From: Phoenix dactylifera
Lineage: Eukaryota; Streptophyta; Magnoliopsida; Arecales; Arecaceae
Length of the DNA: 64,000 bases
Reading direction: 5' to 3'
Assembly (NCBI RefSeq): GCF_009389715.1
Contig: NC_052400.1
Span: forward strand, 19,685,674-19,749,673
Position numbers and translations under genes: made by a program. This document shows, one piece after another, positions 35,568-46,634 of this stretch (the stretch's first letter is position 1; each line of letters begins with the position of its first letter). Below the pieces are notes generated by a model. It had not been told where the DNA came from and did no database searches. It worked only from the letters and a program-made list of their open reading frames with translations.

Positions 35568-36589
35568 CATTTTATCTCAACTCCACTATAATTCTTCATT
35601 CATGCAGTTGCATCCAAAATATGAAAATTATTTATAAATAAAAAGGTCTAATCTGTTTATGATTTAAGCCTCACTTTCTCCATGCTATTTGAGAGTCATG
35701 TACTTGATTACTAGTAAAATCATCAAAGATTTAGTTGCATGACCGCTCCTAATGAGATCTATAGCATTTGAATTCATATCCCTACCTGAAAAAAATGCAT
35801 AGTATCAGATAGTAACGAGCAAAGCATAAACAAGATCATGACAAAGTACAGTAAGTCAATCAACACTAAAACATGTACAGTTCCAAGTCACATAAGATAT
35901 TTTGTTCCACAAAAATTAAAAAACACCCTCTGCCCTGTTGTCATAACCTGAATGGCACAGGTCAATTGCAGATACAAATTAAACCAAGCAATACTTTGAG
36001 AAAAACATCCAAGCAATAGAAAAACACACTTGTCCATTTCTACTACTCTTCTGCCTGTAGGATTCCAACTCCAAAGTAAGCAATGCAAGCTTATATTATA
36101 TTTATCAGGCAAGACAAATATATGCATATAGTCGGTAAGAAGTAATCAGGCTAAGAAATGCAGATCAAGAGCCACAAAAATTAATTTAATAAATGAATCA
36201 AGTATGAAGACATCAAACATGAGTATGGACATTGTGTTGCCGGAAGAAAGCCAAAATCTTTCTTAAGGATTACCTATGGAAGAGGACAGATTACCGACAA
36301 TGAGAAAACTGCTAGCAAATCAAAACATACATAAGAGAATGTTCAAGAAGAAATATTATTGCATTCAATAATCACCATTTAGTTCAATCTTTTATGCCAT
36401 AACATCAGAATCCTTCTTTTACGAACCCATATTGGCCTAACCAATTAAAAATACAAATACAGAAATGCTCCAAATTACTGAAAGTAAATAAAATGAAAAT
36501 AGGGCTAAACAATTACTGTTCCTCATAATTCATAAGACATTAACGATTCTTGAAGAAGGGTATCCTGGCAATCAGGGAAAAGAAAGAGA
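35568..36589. other. spacer, no gene recognised
   Basis: AT-rich. A possible acceptor and open segment near 35700-35780 (minus) could belong to the unidentified transcript; nothing diagnostic. Confidence 0.4.
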
Positions 36590-37350
36590 AAAAGAAACTG
36601 CAATATAACAATTCCATTCAAGAATTCCAACATTCGAATCACCAAATATATCAATAAAAAGCAAAAGATCAAATCTTCCATAACAAATAAGAAATCTGTT
36701 AAGCACAAAAAAGAAAGAAAGGAAGCAAGAAAGTAAACACATAGTATTCAAATGTTGCAACGTTGAAATCACCAAAAAGACAAGCAAGGCGGCACAAGAT
36801 TGAATCTTTCAGAAGAAATAAATAATCTATCAACCACAGAAAAGAACCAAAGAAAGAAAGAAATAAAGAAACCCCAGTACAATAATTCTATTCAAGCATT
36901 CCCACATTGAAATCACAGAACACGCAAGACAAGCAGCACAAGATCAAATCTTTCCGGAGAATAAGAAATCGATCAAGCAAAGAGAAACAAAAGAAGAATG
37001 AAACAAACAACCCACAATACCATAATACTACCGAAGCATTCCAACACCAAGATCATTATACACAGGTAAAATAGCACAAGATTAAATCTTTCACAAGAGA
37101 TAAGAAAATTATCCAGTACAGAGAAGAAAGAAAGGAAGTAAGACACGGAAGCAATTCCGTCCGAATGTACTAACTTCTTTCTTTCGTGTGCGAAACAAGC
37201 CTTCCAAAGAAATGAAAAATCAAATCTTTCAAAAGAAATAAAAAATCCAAGGGGCGAGGAAAAGAAAGCTGGAAAGAGAGGATTAGCAACGAAATCAGAA
37301 AATATATAAGAACAAGAATATTTCACAAGAAACAAGAAATCTATCAGGAA
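36590..37350. repeat. about 135-bp minisatellite, five to six diverged units
   Basis: The word GAT(C/T)(A/G)AATCTT(T)C recurs at about 36667, 36799, 36942, 37080 and 37212, each time followed by an AAGAAAT.AAAT.TATC..G segment and an AAGAAAGAAAGGAAG-type purine run. Spacing is 132-143 bases. The open frames on the minus strand here are by-products of this repeat. Confidence 0.75.
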
Positions 37351-38170
37351 CTGAAAAGAAACTTGAAATCATCCAACATATCAATAAAATAAGCGCAGAT
37401 ATCAAATGTGTCACAAGAAAAATAAAAGACGAGTTTCAGCAAGAATATCGAAGTGTGAGAACTACGAGATCCGCCATCAATGCGACAACGTGGCTCGAGC
37501 CGGGATTCAAGAACATTTCCGCAGATCGCCGGCGGAGCAGTAGGCGAAGCTGGCGAGGCTGAGCTACTGGGTGGGCGCGTTCGCCACCTCCATTGTGCCG
37601 GTGGCTAACGAGGGGCCGAACCCTAACCTCTCCGCCACGGGAGGTGGCGGTGGAGGAGGAGAAAAAAACGCCAGGGTTTGGTTCAAGAAAGGTTGGGGAG
37701 AGCGCAGAAAAGGCCAGTAACTGAAGAGGAGGAGAAACAAACGCCAGGGTTTGGTTCAAGAAAGGTTGGGGAGAGCGCAGAAAAGGCCAGTAACTGAATC
37801 ACATCAAACTCGCCCGCAATTCATCATCTTTAATTGCTACAGTCCACGGCCCAAAGTTGCTCGGTCTGACGGCAGAGCAACTGTGTACAGAGCTGGGCTT
37901 CTCGGCCTTCCACTGCCGTCGCACTCAGCCCATACTTGGTCCCCTCCTCCATAAATCATACTCTCTCTCCCTCCCTCCCTCCCTCCCTCAGACCCTGAAA
38001 TCCCATGCAAGAGACTGGAATCTGTGCTCCACGTGACTCCACCATGGCCCGGTCGAAGATTTTTTAAGGTCGATTGCGGAGGACAGCTTGATGGGGAAAA
38101 ATAATTTTTGTGGACCACTCCAATCAGAGGTCGATAGGTATAATAATTATCTATAGGTAATGAAAAAAAA
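37351..38170. other. GC-richer region with a 73-bp tandem duplication
   Basis: GC content rises at 37440-37800. The block CCAGGGTTTGGTTCAAGAAA is repeated with a 73-base offset (37671 and 37744), spanning about 37665-37797. On the minus strand it looks like a gene's leader with short coding potential (MEVANAPTQ, stop; MADLVVLTLRYS), but no family is recognised. It could be the 5' end of the unidentified transcript. Confidence 0.35.
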
Positions 38171-40345
38171 TTTAGTTGGATAAAATCCATCAGTTCAGCT
38201 GCAACAAGCGGCACGAAGAAGAGAGAAGCCCGACAATTCTAATGAGCATCTTGGAAGAGAGAAAAAGCACGAGAAAGTGAGAGGCCATCTCGTCCTTCCC
38301 TCCCTCTTCTTGTTTTTTTCCCACCTCTCTTCTCTTATCCTCTGCTCTCTCTGTAGTTTTTTGGTAGATGGAGAACATCAAGTCTCTTTCTCCGTTGACC
38401 GTGAGCATACTGGAGCGGTAGTTGGGGGGTGGTGGGGGAGGATCTGAGTGGTGAAGAGGAGACCGAGGAGCGAGGTTTTATTTGGTGGAAAGTGGAGGTC
38501 AGTCAACCCAAGATCGAGCGGCTGGTCCCCCATGAGTGAGCCAGTGGTGGCTAGGAGTGGTGTGTGGTGATACGAGGTGGTGGTGGTGATTGACTGAATA
38601 GACTCGGGTAGAGGTCGGAGGAAGCTTGGAACCGGCGAACCCAACTCTTCTCTCTCCCCTCTCCTCCCTCCCTTACCACCTGAGGAGGTATCTTTCTCCA
38701 TTTGAGTGGTTTTTCTAGGGTCGAAATCAATAGAAGGATTTTACTTCAAGTTTTGGCGTGCAAAGCAGAAAAGATCGCTGTGAGGGGTGATATTAGCGAC
38801 TGTTTTGGACGTTAGGGGAGAAAAGATCGGAGCTTGAGCTGTGTTCTACATGTTTGGTTTTCGATTATTGAGAAAGATTACTTTTTTCTTTCTTTCTATA
38901 AATTTTTTCTTGACATTCTTGTAAAACCGGCGGCAAGTGGGACTTGGAATGAGATATCTAAGATCAAGATACTAACTTTCTGTTGGGAAATTAATTAAAA
39001 GAATGGATTGAATAGGAAGTTAGTGTTCATTCCTCTCTATTTTTTTTTAAACTTAATAGAGGCGCATTTCTCAAAAAAATATTGGTTGGACCAAGCCCAC
39101 CAACTCGATGTTGGACCGAAAGCAACACGAACAAGAGAAAAGCTCAGAAGAGGGAAAGAGCGCAAGGAAGAGAGAGAGGCCATCTCATCCTTCTCCCTCG
39201 CTTCTCGCTTCTTTCCCCTCTTTCTCTCTTCTCTCTTCCTCTTCTCTCTCTCTCTATATTTTGGTAAGTGGAGAACGTCAAGCATTTTTCTTCGATGCTC
39301 GTGAACCCACCGGAGCAGCGGTGGGGGAAGATCTGAGTGGTGAGTCAGCGGCGGAGCCGGAGCAATCTTGATTGAGAAGGCTTGGAATAGAAGGAAAAGT
39401 ATGGGGTTTTGTTTGGTAGAAAGTGGGGGTCAGTCAACCCGAGATTGAGCGGCTGGTCTCCCTCCATTACCACTTCCTTTCATTTCCGATTAAGAGGCGA
39501 GCCCTAAGCCCTGCATTGGATTCGAGTCATTTGGAAAAAATATTGGTTGGCGCAGGAGGGATATTTTTTCATTTGAGTGATTTTTGTGAGGTTGAAATCA
39601 ATAGAGGGATTTTACTTCAGGTTTTGGCGTGCAAAGAGGAAAAGGTCGTTGTGAGGGGTGAAATAAGCGATTGTTTTGGGGGTTTAGGGGAGAAAATATC
39701 AGATTCTGAGTTGTCCCCTGCTTGTTTGGTTTTCGATTATGGAGAAAGATCATTTTTTTTTCTTTCTATAAGCTTTTTTTTATTGACATTCTTGCAAAAC
39801 CGAGGCCAAGTGGGATTTGAAGTGAGATATTTTAGATCAAGGTACTGGCTTTTTGTTGGGAAATTAAGAGAAGAAACTGAATGGCATGTTGGTTTTTGTT
39901 TATTTTTTATTTTTACTTAATAGGTGTACATTTTTTTGGAAAAATTATTGGTTAGGCAAGGCCTACCAGCTTTGTAGTGGATCAATCCAACTAATAAGCA
40001 ACACGAATAAGAGAGTAGCTTGGTAGGGGTGGAGTGGAAAAAAATTTACTTCAGGTTTTGGCGTGCAAACCAGAAAAGATCACTGTAAGGGGCGGCAAGA
40101 TAAAGGATTGTTTTGGAGTTCAGACGAGGAAAAAATCGGATTCTTAGGTTGTGTTCTACTTGTTTGGTTTCGATCACTTTATTTTTTATTTCTATAACTT
40201 TTTTTCTTAATATTTTTTGCAAAACAAAAGGTAAGCAGGACTTGGAGTGAGATATCTGCGACCAAGATACTGACTTTTTGCTGGAAAATTGAGAGTAGTG
40301 GTTGAATATAGGAAGTTGGTTTCCATTCCTCGTACGATGCAATAA
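38171..40345. repeat. tandem triplication, unit about 870-895 bp
   Basis: Three direct copies: about 38171-39080, 39081-39944 and 39945-40345, the third with an internal deletion. The anchor TTACTTCA(A/G)GTTTTGGCGTG occurs at 38741, 39612 and 40046; GAGAGGCCATCTC occurs at about 38280 and 39175; GGTCAGTCAACCC occurs in copies one and two. Each unit holds a CT-rich tract, a GGTAAGTGGAGAAC- or GGTAGATGGAGAAC-type word and an AT-rich tail. No coding sequence is recognised, and the open frame in copy two starts at a GTG and is not conserved in copy one. Confidence 0.8.
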
Positions 40346-41541
40346 AAATATAAAATGGCCACCATGAATTGACCTTGATATCAACTCCCTACTTAGCGTA
40401 TAAGAATATAAATCTAATATTGTTTCGATGAAAAGAATTGGGGTTGGAAGTCATCCTACGAGCTCTAATTTTACACTTGAGGGCATTGTTCTAGATATGG
40501 CCTTCCCAAGACCAAGTAGAGGCCACTGATACTTTTAACGAGCGGTTAAGACCACCAAAAAGCTTTTGTTTTCTCTCAATGCCTCCAAAAAGCTCTTATT
40601 AGAGTGGATGCCCGTAGCATCCGAAAGGCCAACCCCAACCACGGCTTTGGAAGGCTTGAGGTACTGTTGCCGAGCCGAAGGAACTGTTCAAGTACGACTA
40701 TGATAATTAGTCAAAAATGGTCCCCCTCTGTCTCTGTTGTAAGGCCATAAAAAAGAAAAAAATGACTCAGATTCGTGTAACTTAATTAAGATATATATGA
40801 CTCAATTCACCATCGTTATCTACATGGCTTTGGCCCCCCTAAGGCCAAATCACCATCGAAGAAGATGATTGATGACGAGAACTGTACCTTCTCCTTCGTT
40901 AAAAACAAAAGTTGAATAAATGCAAAATCACTGGCCCAGGATTATGGACCGCTAATTATCTAGAGATGTGCAAACAAGATGGCTTTCTCTTACGTAAAGG
41001 GCATTTCAATGCTCAAGCATCGTATACTTCCCCGTGCAGTAGGCATAAATAACTGTAGTTAGAAGGAATTAGAACGTCAGAATGCACCAAGTCAGAAGCC
41101 ACAACTTTTGTCTACAAAGGACTAGGTGTCCCATCGGAAGAACAAGGCGATCAAGCTTAGAGACCCACCGTGAATTCAGAGCTTACAAGGTTTGGTTGTC
41201 TAAATAATTGATTCCGAGGTTGGGCTTAGGTGGGCAAATATGGGGCCCAAAACTAGATGATGATTGATGAGAAGGGGAGATTTGAGTAGAGTTTGAGTGG
41301 AAACTAGGTGAACATGCCGGAAGAAAAATTTAATGAAAAGGATTAAAAAAAACCTTAATTGTACCAGTTGGGGAACCGCAGGGCGTAGGAAAAGATGGTT
41401 TTGGTGGAAATTTGACGAGAGGTCCGGCCGGTTGCGGGTCGCTTCCACCCTCTTTCTACTAAAACTCTCCTTCCTCTACACCTTCTCCTCCCACCTCCAC
41501 TCCTTACCTCCTCCTTCTCCTCCTCCTCCTCCTCCTTACTG

Positions 41542-41577
<36 letters not shown>

Positions 41578-41860
41578 CCTCTCAGATTTCGTTTCCTTTT
41601 CTCCCCCACCAATCAGACAGAAAAGCTTACAGCAACTCACATCTCCTCCTCCTTGAAAGCAAGTTGGATCCTCATTGGCTTCTTTTTCTTGTTTTCTTTC
41701 TTTTGTCGACAAAACCTTCATCTCCCAGCCAAAAGATGAGCCCTCCCCTCCACTGAACCAAGTTAGCATCTCTCTCATACACACGCTATCCATCCATGCA
41801 CTCGAGCCTCTACTTGTACCAACCAACGCAAGAAGCGTAAAGCTTTGCTCTCTAAGCAAA
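40346..41860. other. upstream region and leader of the DREB-type gene
   Basis: No gene to about 41400. From 41450 to 42003 the sequence is C/T-rich, with a (TC)n run at about 41543-41575, typical of a plant 5' leader. A TATA box was not assigned with confidence. Confidence 0.45.
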
Positions 41861-41878
41861 ATGGAGATCCTTCATTGA
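41861..41878 (+). promoter_or_regulatory. short upstream ORF in the DREB leader
   Basis: ATG GAG ATC CTT CAT TGA (MEILH) lies 126 bases before the main start, in a good context (GCAAAATGG). If the leader is transcribed as it appears, it could reduce translation of the main frame. This is inferred, not shown. Confidence 0.35.
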
Positions 41879-42003
41879 CCTTATTGCAGCTTCTTCCCCA
41901 GTCCATTCAACACCAACACCAACACCAAAAAAGAACCCATTTTTTCCCTACTTCTCCCACTAGACAACATACAAAACCACAAAAACGCTGTCTTTTGACA
42001 CCA

Positions 42004-42741
42004 ATGGCCGATCGCCCCAACTCTTCTGAGCCCGAAAGCAGCGGCGCCAATTCCATGTCATCCCTCTCGTCCCCTTCCTCCCTCTCCCGGGCCACTCAGA
42101 ATCCATTGCCAAAGACTAAGAAGGGCAACCCCAACTTCTCTCCTGAGTCCAAGAAGGGCGGTGGCGTGAAGCGCTCGCGGGATAGCAGTAGGCATCCGGT
42201 GTACAGCGGCGTCCGCATGCGGAACTGGGGGAAGTGGGTGTCCGAGATCCGGGAGCCCCGCAAGAAGTCGCGCATCTGGTTGGGGACCTTCCACACGCCG
42301 GAGATGGCGGCGCGCGCCCACGACGTCGCCGCCCTCAGCATCAAGGGCGCCTCCGCCGTCCTCAACTTCCCGGAGCTTGCCGGCACCCTCCCCCGCCCGG
42401 CAACCCTCTCCCCGAGCGACATCCAGGCGGCCGCGGCCAAGGCCGCCTCCATGGACCTCGCCGCCCCGCAGGAGGAGGCGACGGAGGCCCCTCCTTCACC
42501 GGCGACCCCCGAGGAGCTGGGGGAGATCGTGGAGCTGCCCCGGCTCGATAATAATTCCTTCCTCGACTCGGCCGACTCGGGCGGCGAGTTCCTGTACCAC
42601 GACTCGGTTGACTCGTGGGCGGACCCGCTTCGGTGGGCGGCGGAGCGCGGCGACGAGTACGGGTTCTCGTCGGATCATATGTGGGGTTTGTCGGACGGAT
42701 TGGTTCCGACCAACTTTGAAGCTCTCTTGTGGGATTACTAG
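42004..42741 (+). CDS. AP2/ERF transcription factor, DREB subgroup A-4 (TINY/ERF034-like)
   Basis: Single-exon CDS of 245 residues; the frame is open upstream to 41845 but has no ATG before 42004, which fixes the start. Residues 1-65 are Ser/Pro/Lys-rich and end in a basic stretch, [14 protein letters not shown], a likely nuclear signal. The AP2 domain spans about 66-126: [60 protein letters not shown]. Val79 and Glu84 are the DREB-type V14/E19 pair, predicting binding to DRE/CRT (GCCGAC core). The acidic C-terminus ends LLWDY, the LWSY-like motif of group A-4. The first domain arginine (YRGV) is Ser68 here. These factors act in the nucleus in stress and growth control; the exact target is unknown. 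Confidence 0.95.
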   Translation: MADRPNSSEPESSGANSMSSLSSPSSLSRATQNPLPKTKKGNPNFSPESKKGGGVKRSRDSSRHPVYSGVRMRNWGKWVSEIREPRKKSRIWLGTFHTPEMAARAHDVAALSIKGASAVLNFPELAGTLPRPATLSPSDIQAAAAKAASMDLAAPQEEATEAPPSPATPEELGEIVELPRLDNNSFLDSADSGGEFLYHDSVDSWADPLRWAAERGDEYGFSSDHMWGLSDGLVPTNFEALLWDY

Positions 42742-44590
42742 ATAGAAGAGCAGGGAGGGAGCTTTTGAAACTCGTCGATCTCTCTGAATCTTTCCGTGCA
42801 ATGGTCCTTTTATTTATCTGCAAGCCTTTTTTATGTCTCTTCTGTACTTCACCCTTTTCCTTTTTGTGGGGCTTTTTGGATTTTCCCACGTTAGTTTTTC
42901 ATCTTGATCAAATTGGCTCCGGGAGTAGCCACCATTCCCTCTCGCCGCTGACTGATCAATTGTATAGCGTTTTGGAAAGGATTGGGAGAAAAAAGAAATA
43001 AAGATATGGAAATTAAGATATTCGGTTTGTGCAAGTAAGAATATTTTGCTCCCCTTACTTTTGGGCATAGATTCACTAGGATGCATGCAGCATTGCAGCA
43101 TGCTACCTAACCATTGTTGAAAAATGAATAGCAATCAAACAAAACAGTTTACGAGCGCATACCATATTATATATATATATAATATATACATTCTAATATT
43201 TTTTTTATGATGGTCATCCAAAGATGTACAGGAATATATCGTACTAAGTGTACCTAAAAGGATTCTGATTGCCAGGTTAAGGTTTTCTTTTTGTTTGCTT
43301 TTTTTATTTTTATTTTTTTAAATGTTTATCCTCTGCAAAAGCAATGGCTAGTGCCAGTGGAACCATCCATATGTCCATGAATACCTGTCTCTAATTTCCT
43401 GTAGCTTCTCACATCTCACTGTAAAGAAGAAAAAGATATGTGTGGCTCAATTAATCCATGCCTGTGTAAGGTATCGTTCCACTTTGGACCACCTCCTCTC
43501 TTCCTTGGTCTGCATCATGGATTGACCGCCCCAGAAGATGGCCATGATGAGGAACATGTGTCCTTAAGGATGGTTGTAAAAAGAAGCAGTCTACTCTGAA
43601 CTTTTTTGTTTCCTCTCTCTCTCTCTCTCTTAACTATAGCTTCTTTACTGCTCAGGTCCTCTATAATCATTTCCGCTTGAAAGTTTTTAACAACACAAAT
43701 TTATCAAATATTTATGGATTTTTCACTATTCTTGAAATATTGGACTTTGTGCTTTCAAGCTTGGACTAATCTAGAGTTGTAATACATGATTCATACATTT
43801 TCATGACAATAACATTATTGTTGAAGTATTCTTCTTGGACAGCATGACCATGAGCTTGCTTTTCATTAAGCCTACAAGTCACTGCTCTACTAGTTATAAG
43901 TGGTGAATTTTTTTTTTTTTATTGAGAAGGCAAGTTTAGATGTAGCCTTCTCATGGTTATTCTTAGTTAAGAAAAGCAAAAAAAAAAACATGGAAAAGCA
44001 TAAAGTCAAAATGCTTTAGAGATCACATCGAGCCTTTGACACTTCTCATCATGTATGGATTAGGCCATGCTTACGCAGGCATGAGCGAATCAAGAAAACA
44101 AATAAATTTGAGTCCATGGCCTTTAAGTCTGTACCATATTAACCTATCATTAGATCAAAAAGCTTAATCTACTATGTGATGGGTCAGTGCTCTGTACAAG
44201 AAGTATGGCAACATGGTGTTGTTACAGGCCAACAATTCCATTAAACTTTTAAGAATAAATATTGTATGGTGCTATTGCAACACATTAAATTCGTTCTTGG
44301 CATAGGAAAGAGCACCATAACTAAAAGTACATTATTTAAATTCTAAGGGCTCAAGGACAATTTTTTCCTCCAATTTACACCCCCCTCTCCTATTTTTGGA
44401 GGGGAAGTCTTTCAACCTAAGCTTGTTTTTGAAGCACAATTTCAGTGATAAGTTGCAATTATTCTCAATGTTATATAAATTGCAGAAATACAAGATGAAA
44501 TAAGATGGGATAAGATTTTTTTCCTTGATAAACCATTTTATTCTCCATCTCATGATTATGTTTTGTCAGTATCATAATTTTTGTAAGAAT
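42742..44590. other. intergenic downstream of the DREB gene
   Basis: Presumed 3' UTR, then AT-rich sequence with a TA run near 43166-43185 and a TC run near 43614-43630. No gene is seen. Confidence 0.5.
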
Positions 44591-44974
44591 TATAACAATC
44601 CAGAACCTCATCCAAAATGGCTAGTCGAAAGGTATTATTTGGATTTCTTGATCCTATATAAGTACCCAAGATCTATTCAGCAAATAACCGATATGGGACT
44701 AAACACACGCCCGTACGGATCCTCACATACTTCTTTTGTTCTAGTTCTATTGTCCTCATCAGGCTAAGAGTTCAAATCTAATCACAAACACAACGATCGG
44801 CCCGTGGTCAGACCCAATGAATTCGTTTTGCAGTGTCTCCTAATCCATATAGGTTATGAACTGGCTCCGTTCTAATACTATTTATAACAATTTGATATTG
44901 CACCCAAAATAGCTAGTCAAAAGGTATTATTTGAGTTCTTTGATTCTGCATAAGTACCAAAGTCTATTGAGCGT
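44591..44974 (-). mobile_element. TRIM retrotransposon (copy D, one LTR truncated)
   Basis: Left LTR about 44591-44727 (3' LTR in its own direction), then the internal region, then a second LTR starting near 44882 that breaks off at about 44974. The primer-site relative AATAGTATTAGAACG precedes it. This copy keeps a cleaner TATATA in its LTR than most. Confidence 0.78.
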
Positions 44975-45809
44975 CAAAAGCGCCATTCTTTTTTACTAAT
45001 CACAGATTTTCCCTAGTTCGGCCAGATTACAGAGGGTAAGTGGTCCAGATTATTTTTTGGCTTGTTTATTATTTCTTACAGGAATAAAAATATAAAAAAA
45101 AATATGTTGAAGTGAAGCAAGTACATAACCCAGCATTAAGAGCTGATCAATAATGCGCAAATTAAATGACAAATTTGCCCTTGTACGGTTCCCACAGTAT
45201 GAGAAGCGAGGGGCATATCGGTCATTTGGTACCTTCCTGGGTCATGTGTCCTACCAGCGCCAGCTTTCCCGCAAGTTGTCAGACTCCGTACCGCGCATAG
45301 CCAATCATGTCACGACTTGAAACAAACATAAAAGCAAATAGGAATCGCCCAACTCTCTCTTAACCCCATGGGGACCAAACAATGGCTGCCTTCTCAACGG
45401 TCACAAGGCCTGCTCTTGCCTGATTTTGGATCTTTCTTTCATTTGGAAATAGTTTGATGGCAATTCACATAGGTATCAAAGAGAGCACACCATGAGATTT
45501 AAATGTTCTTGTCTATTATGCTATTACTAAATGAGATTCATGGAGATTTCATTACAAATAGGGTTGGCAATTAGGTCTGATCAAAAAACAATCGAGTTCA
45601 ACCTAACTTATTTATTCAACAAGTTAAAAAATTCAAATTTAAATTTGACCATTTTATTAAATACATAGTCTAGCTCAATCTACAACGTGTTGAAATAAGT
45701 TTAACAGATTAAATGGTTAAGTATTACCATCCATAATTATAAATATCTCTTGTCGTAAGCTCTCACATCTGATTCATTCTTTCGTAATCAATTATATGGA
45801 TGAGTCTAA
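44975..45809. other. intergenic
   Basis: No gene recognised. Confidence 0.5.
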
Positions 45810-45814
45810 CTAAT

Positions 45815-46396
45815 TGTTGGCCGAGTCCCACCTTATATGAGGTGGGACCCAGCAATTTAAATAAAGAAAAAAAGGAAATAAAAAGAGGGAAAAGAGGGGT
45901 TAGGGTTTATTATTCTACTAGAGGGTGGATGAGAAAAAAAAAGAGGGTAGCCGTCTTGGTGAAGTGCTTGTAGAATCCATCTCAAGGAGGAGGTGAAGAT
46001 CTTATTCAAGGCATCTCAAGAGGAAGAAGAACCTTGTGCAAACCTACATTCGGTGAGATTGTTCTCATTTTATTATTAGAGTCTAAACTCTTTTTCATAT
46101 AAACTCTTTGTTTGTGATCCAAGGAAGAGATCATTGATATATGTGATCATCTAGCTTAGCCTAGCTAGAGAAAATACTTTGTAAGCCCATTATTATTGAT
46201 AGTGGAGGTTTGTGGTAGACTTAGGTCCGGTGGTTTTTTTTTCTCATATTGGAGGGTTTTGCATCTAAAAATTCTTGTCGCTTTCTTGTGGTTTGATTTT
46301 TTGGTAGTTCTTACATTGATTAATTATTGTGGTATTCTCATTCTACTCATACAAAGATAGGAAAGTTTTCATCTAGTGAAAGGATCTTTTCTAACA
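45815..46396 (+). mobile_element. solo LTR, 582 bp, probably Ty1-copia
   Basis: Starts TGTTGGCCGAGTCCCACC and ends TTTTCTAACA, so the ends are inverted (TGTTGG/TGTTAG). The flanking pentamers CTAAT (45810-45814) and ATAAT (46397-46401) agree at 4 of 5. The right third (GACTTAGGTCCGGTGG, then GAGGGTTTTGC...AAAAATTC) has the R/U5 look of plant copia LTRs. No primer site or coding region follows, hence a solo LTR. Confidence 0.72.
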
Positions 46397-46634
46397 ATAA
46401 TTGACATGGGTGACTCGAGAAGGATCGAACTTGTGCCAACATTTACCTTGGATAGTGTCTTATATAATTGGGAACCATTCTAGATGATGCAAGTCATTCT
46501 CACTAATCAATTGTGGCTGAACGAACAAAATACTGAAAAAACAGGATATGTAGGAAAAGTAAGTCATCAGGTTTGATGTTCCTATTTGATTGTCCGCCAT
46601 TCCTTAGCGCATCTCACTTACATGGATACCTAAT

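Noticed and set aside
39423..39920. 165-residue open frame in the second triplicated unit
   Set aside because: Begins at GTG, not ATG, and is not preserved in the first copy.
41845..42003. 53-residue N-terminal extension of the DREB protein
   Set aside because: The frame is open, but the codon at 41845 is TTG and there is no ATG before 42004.
42096..42889. Minus-strand and alternate frames across the DREB gene
   Set aside because: GC-rich shadows of the AP2/ERF coding sequence.
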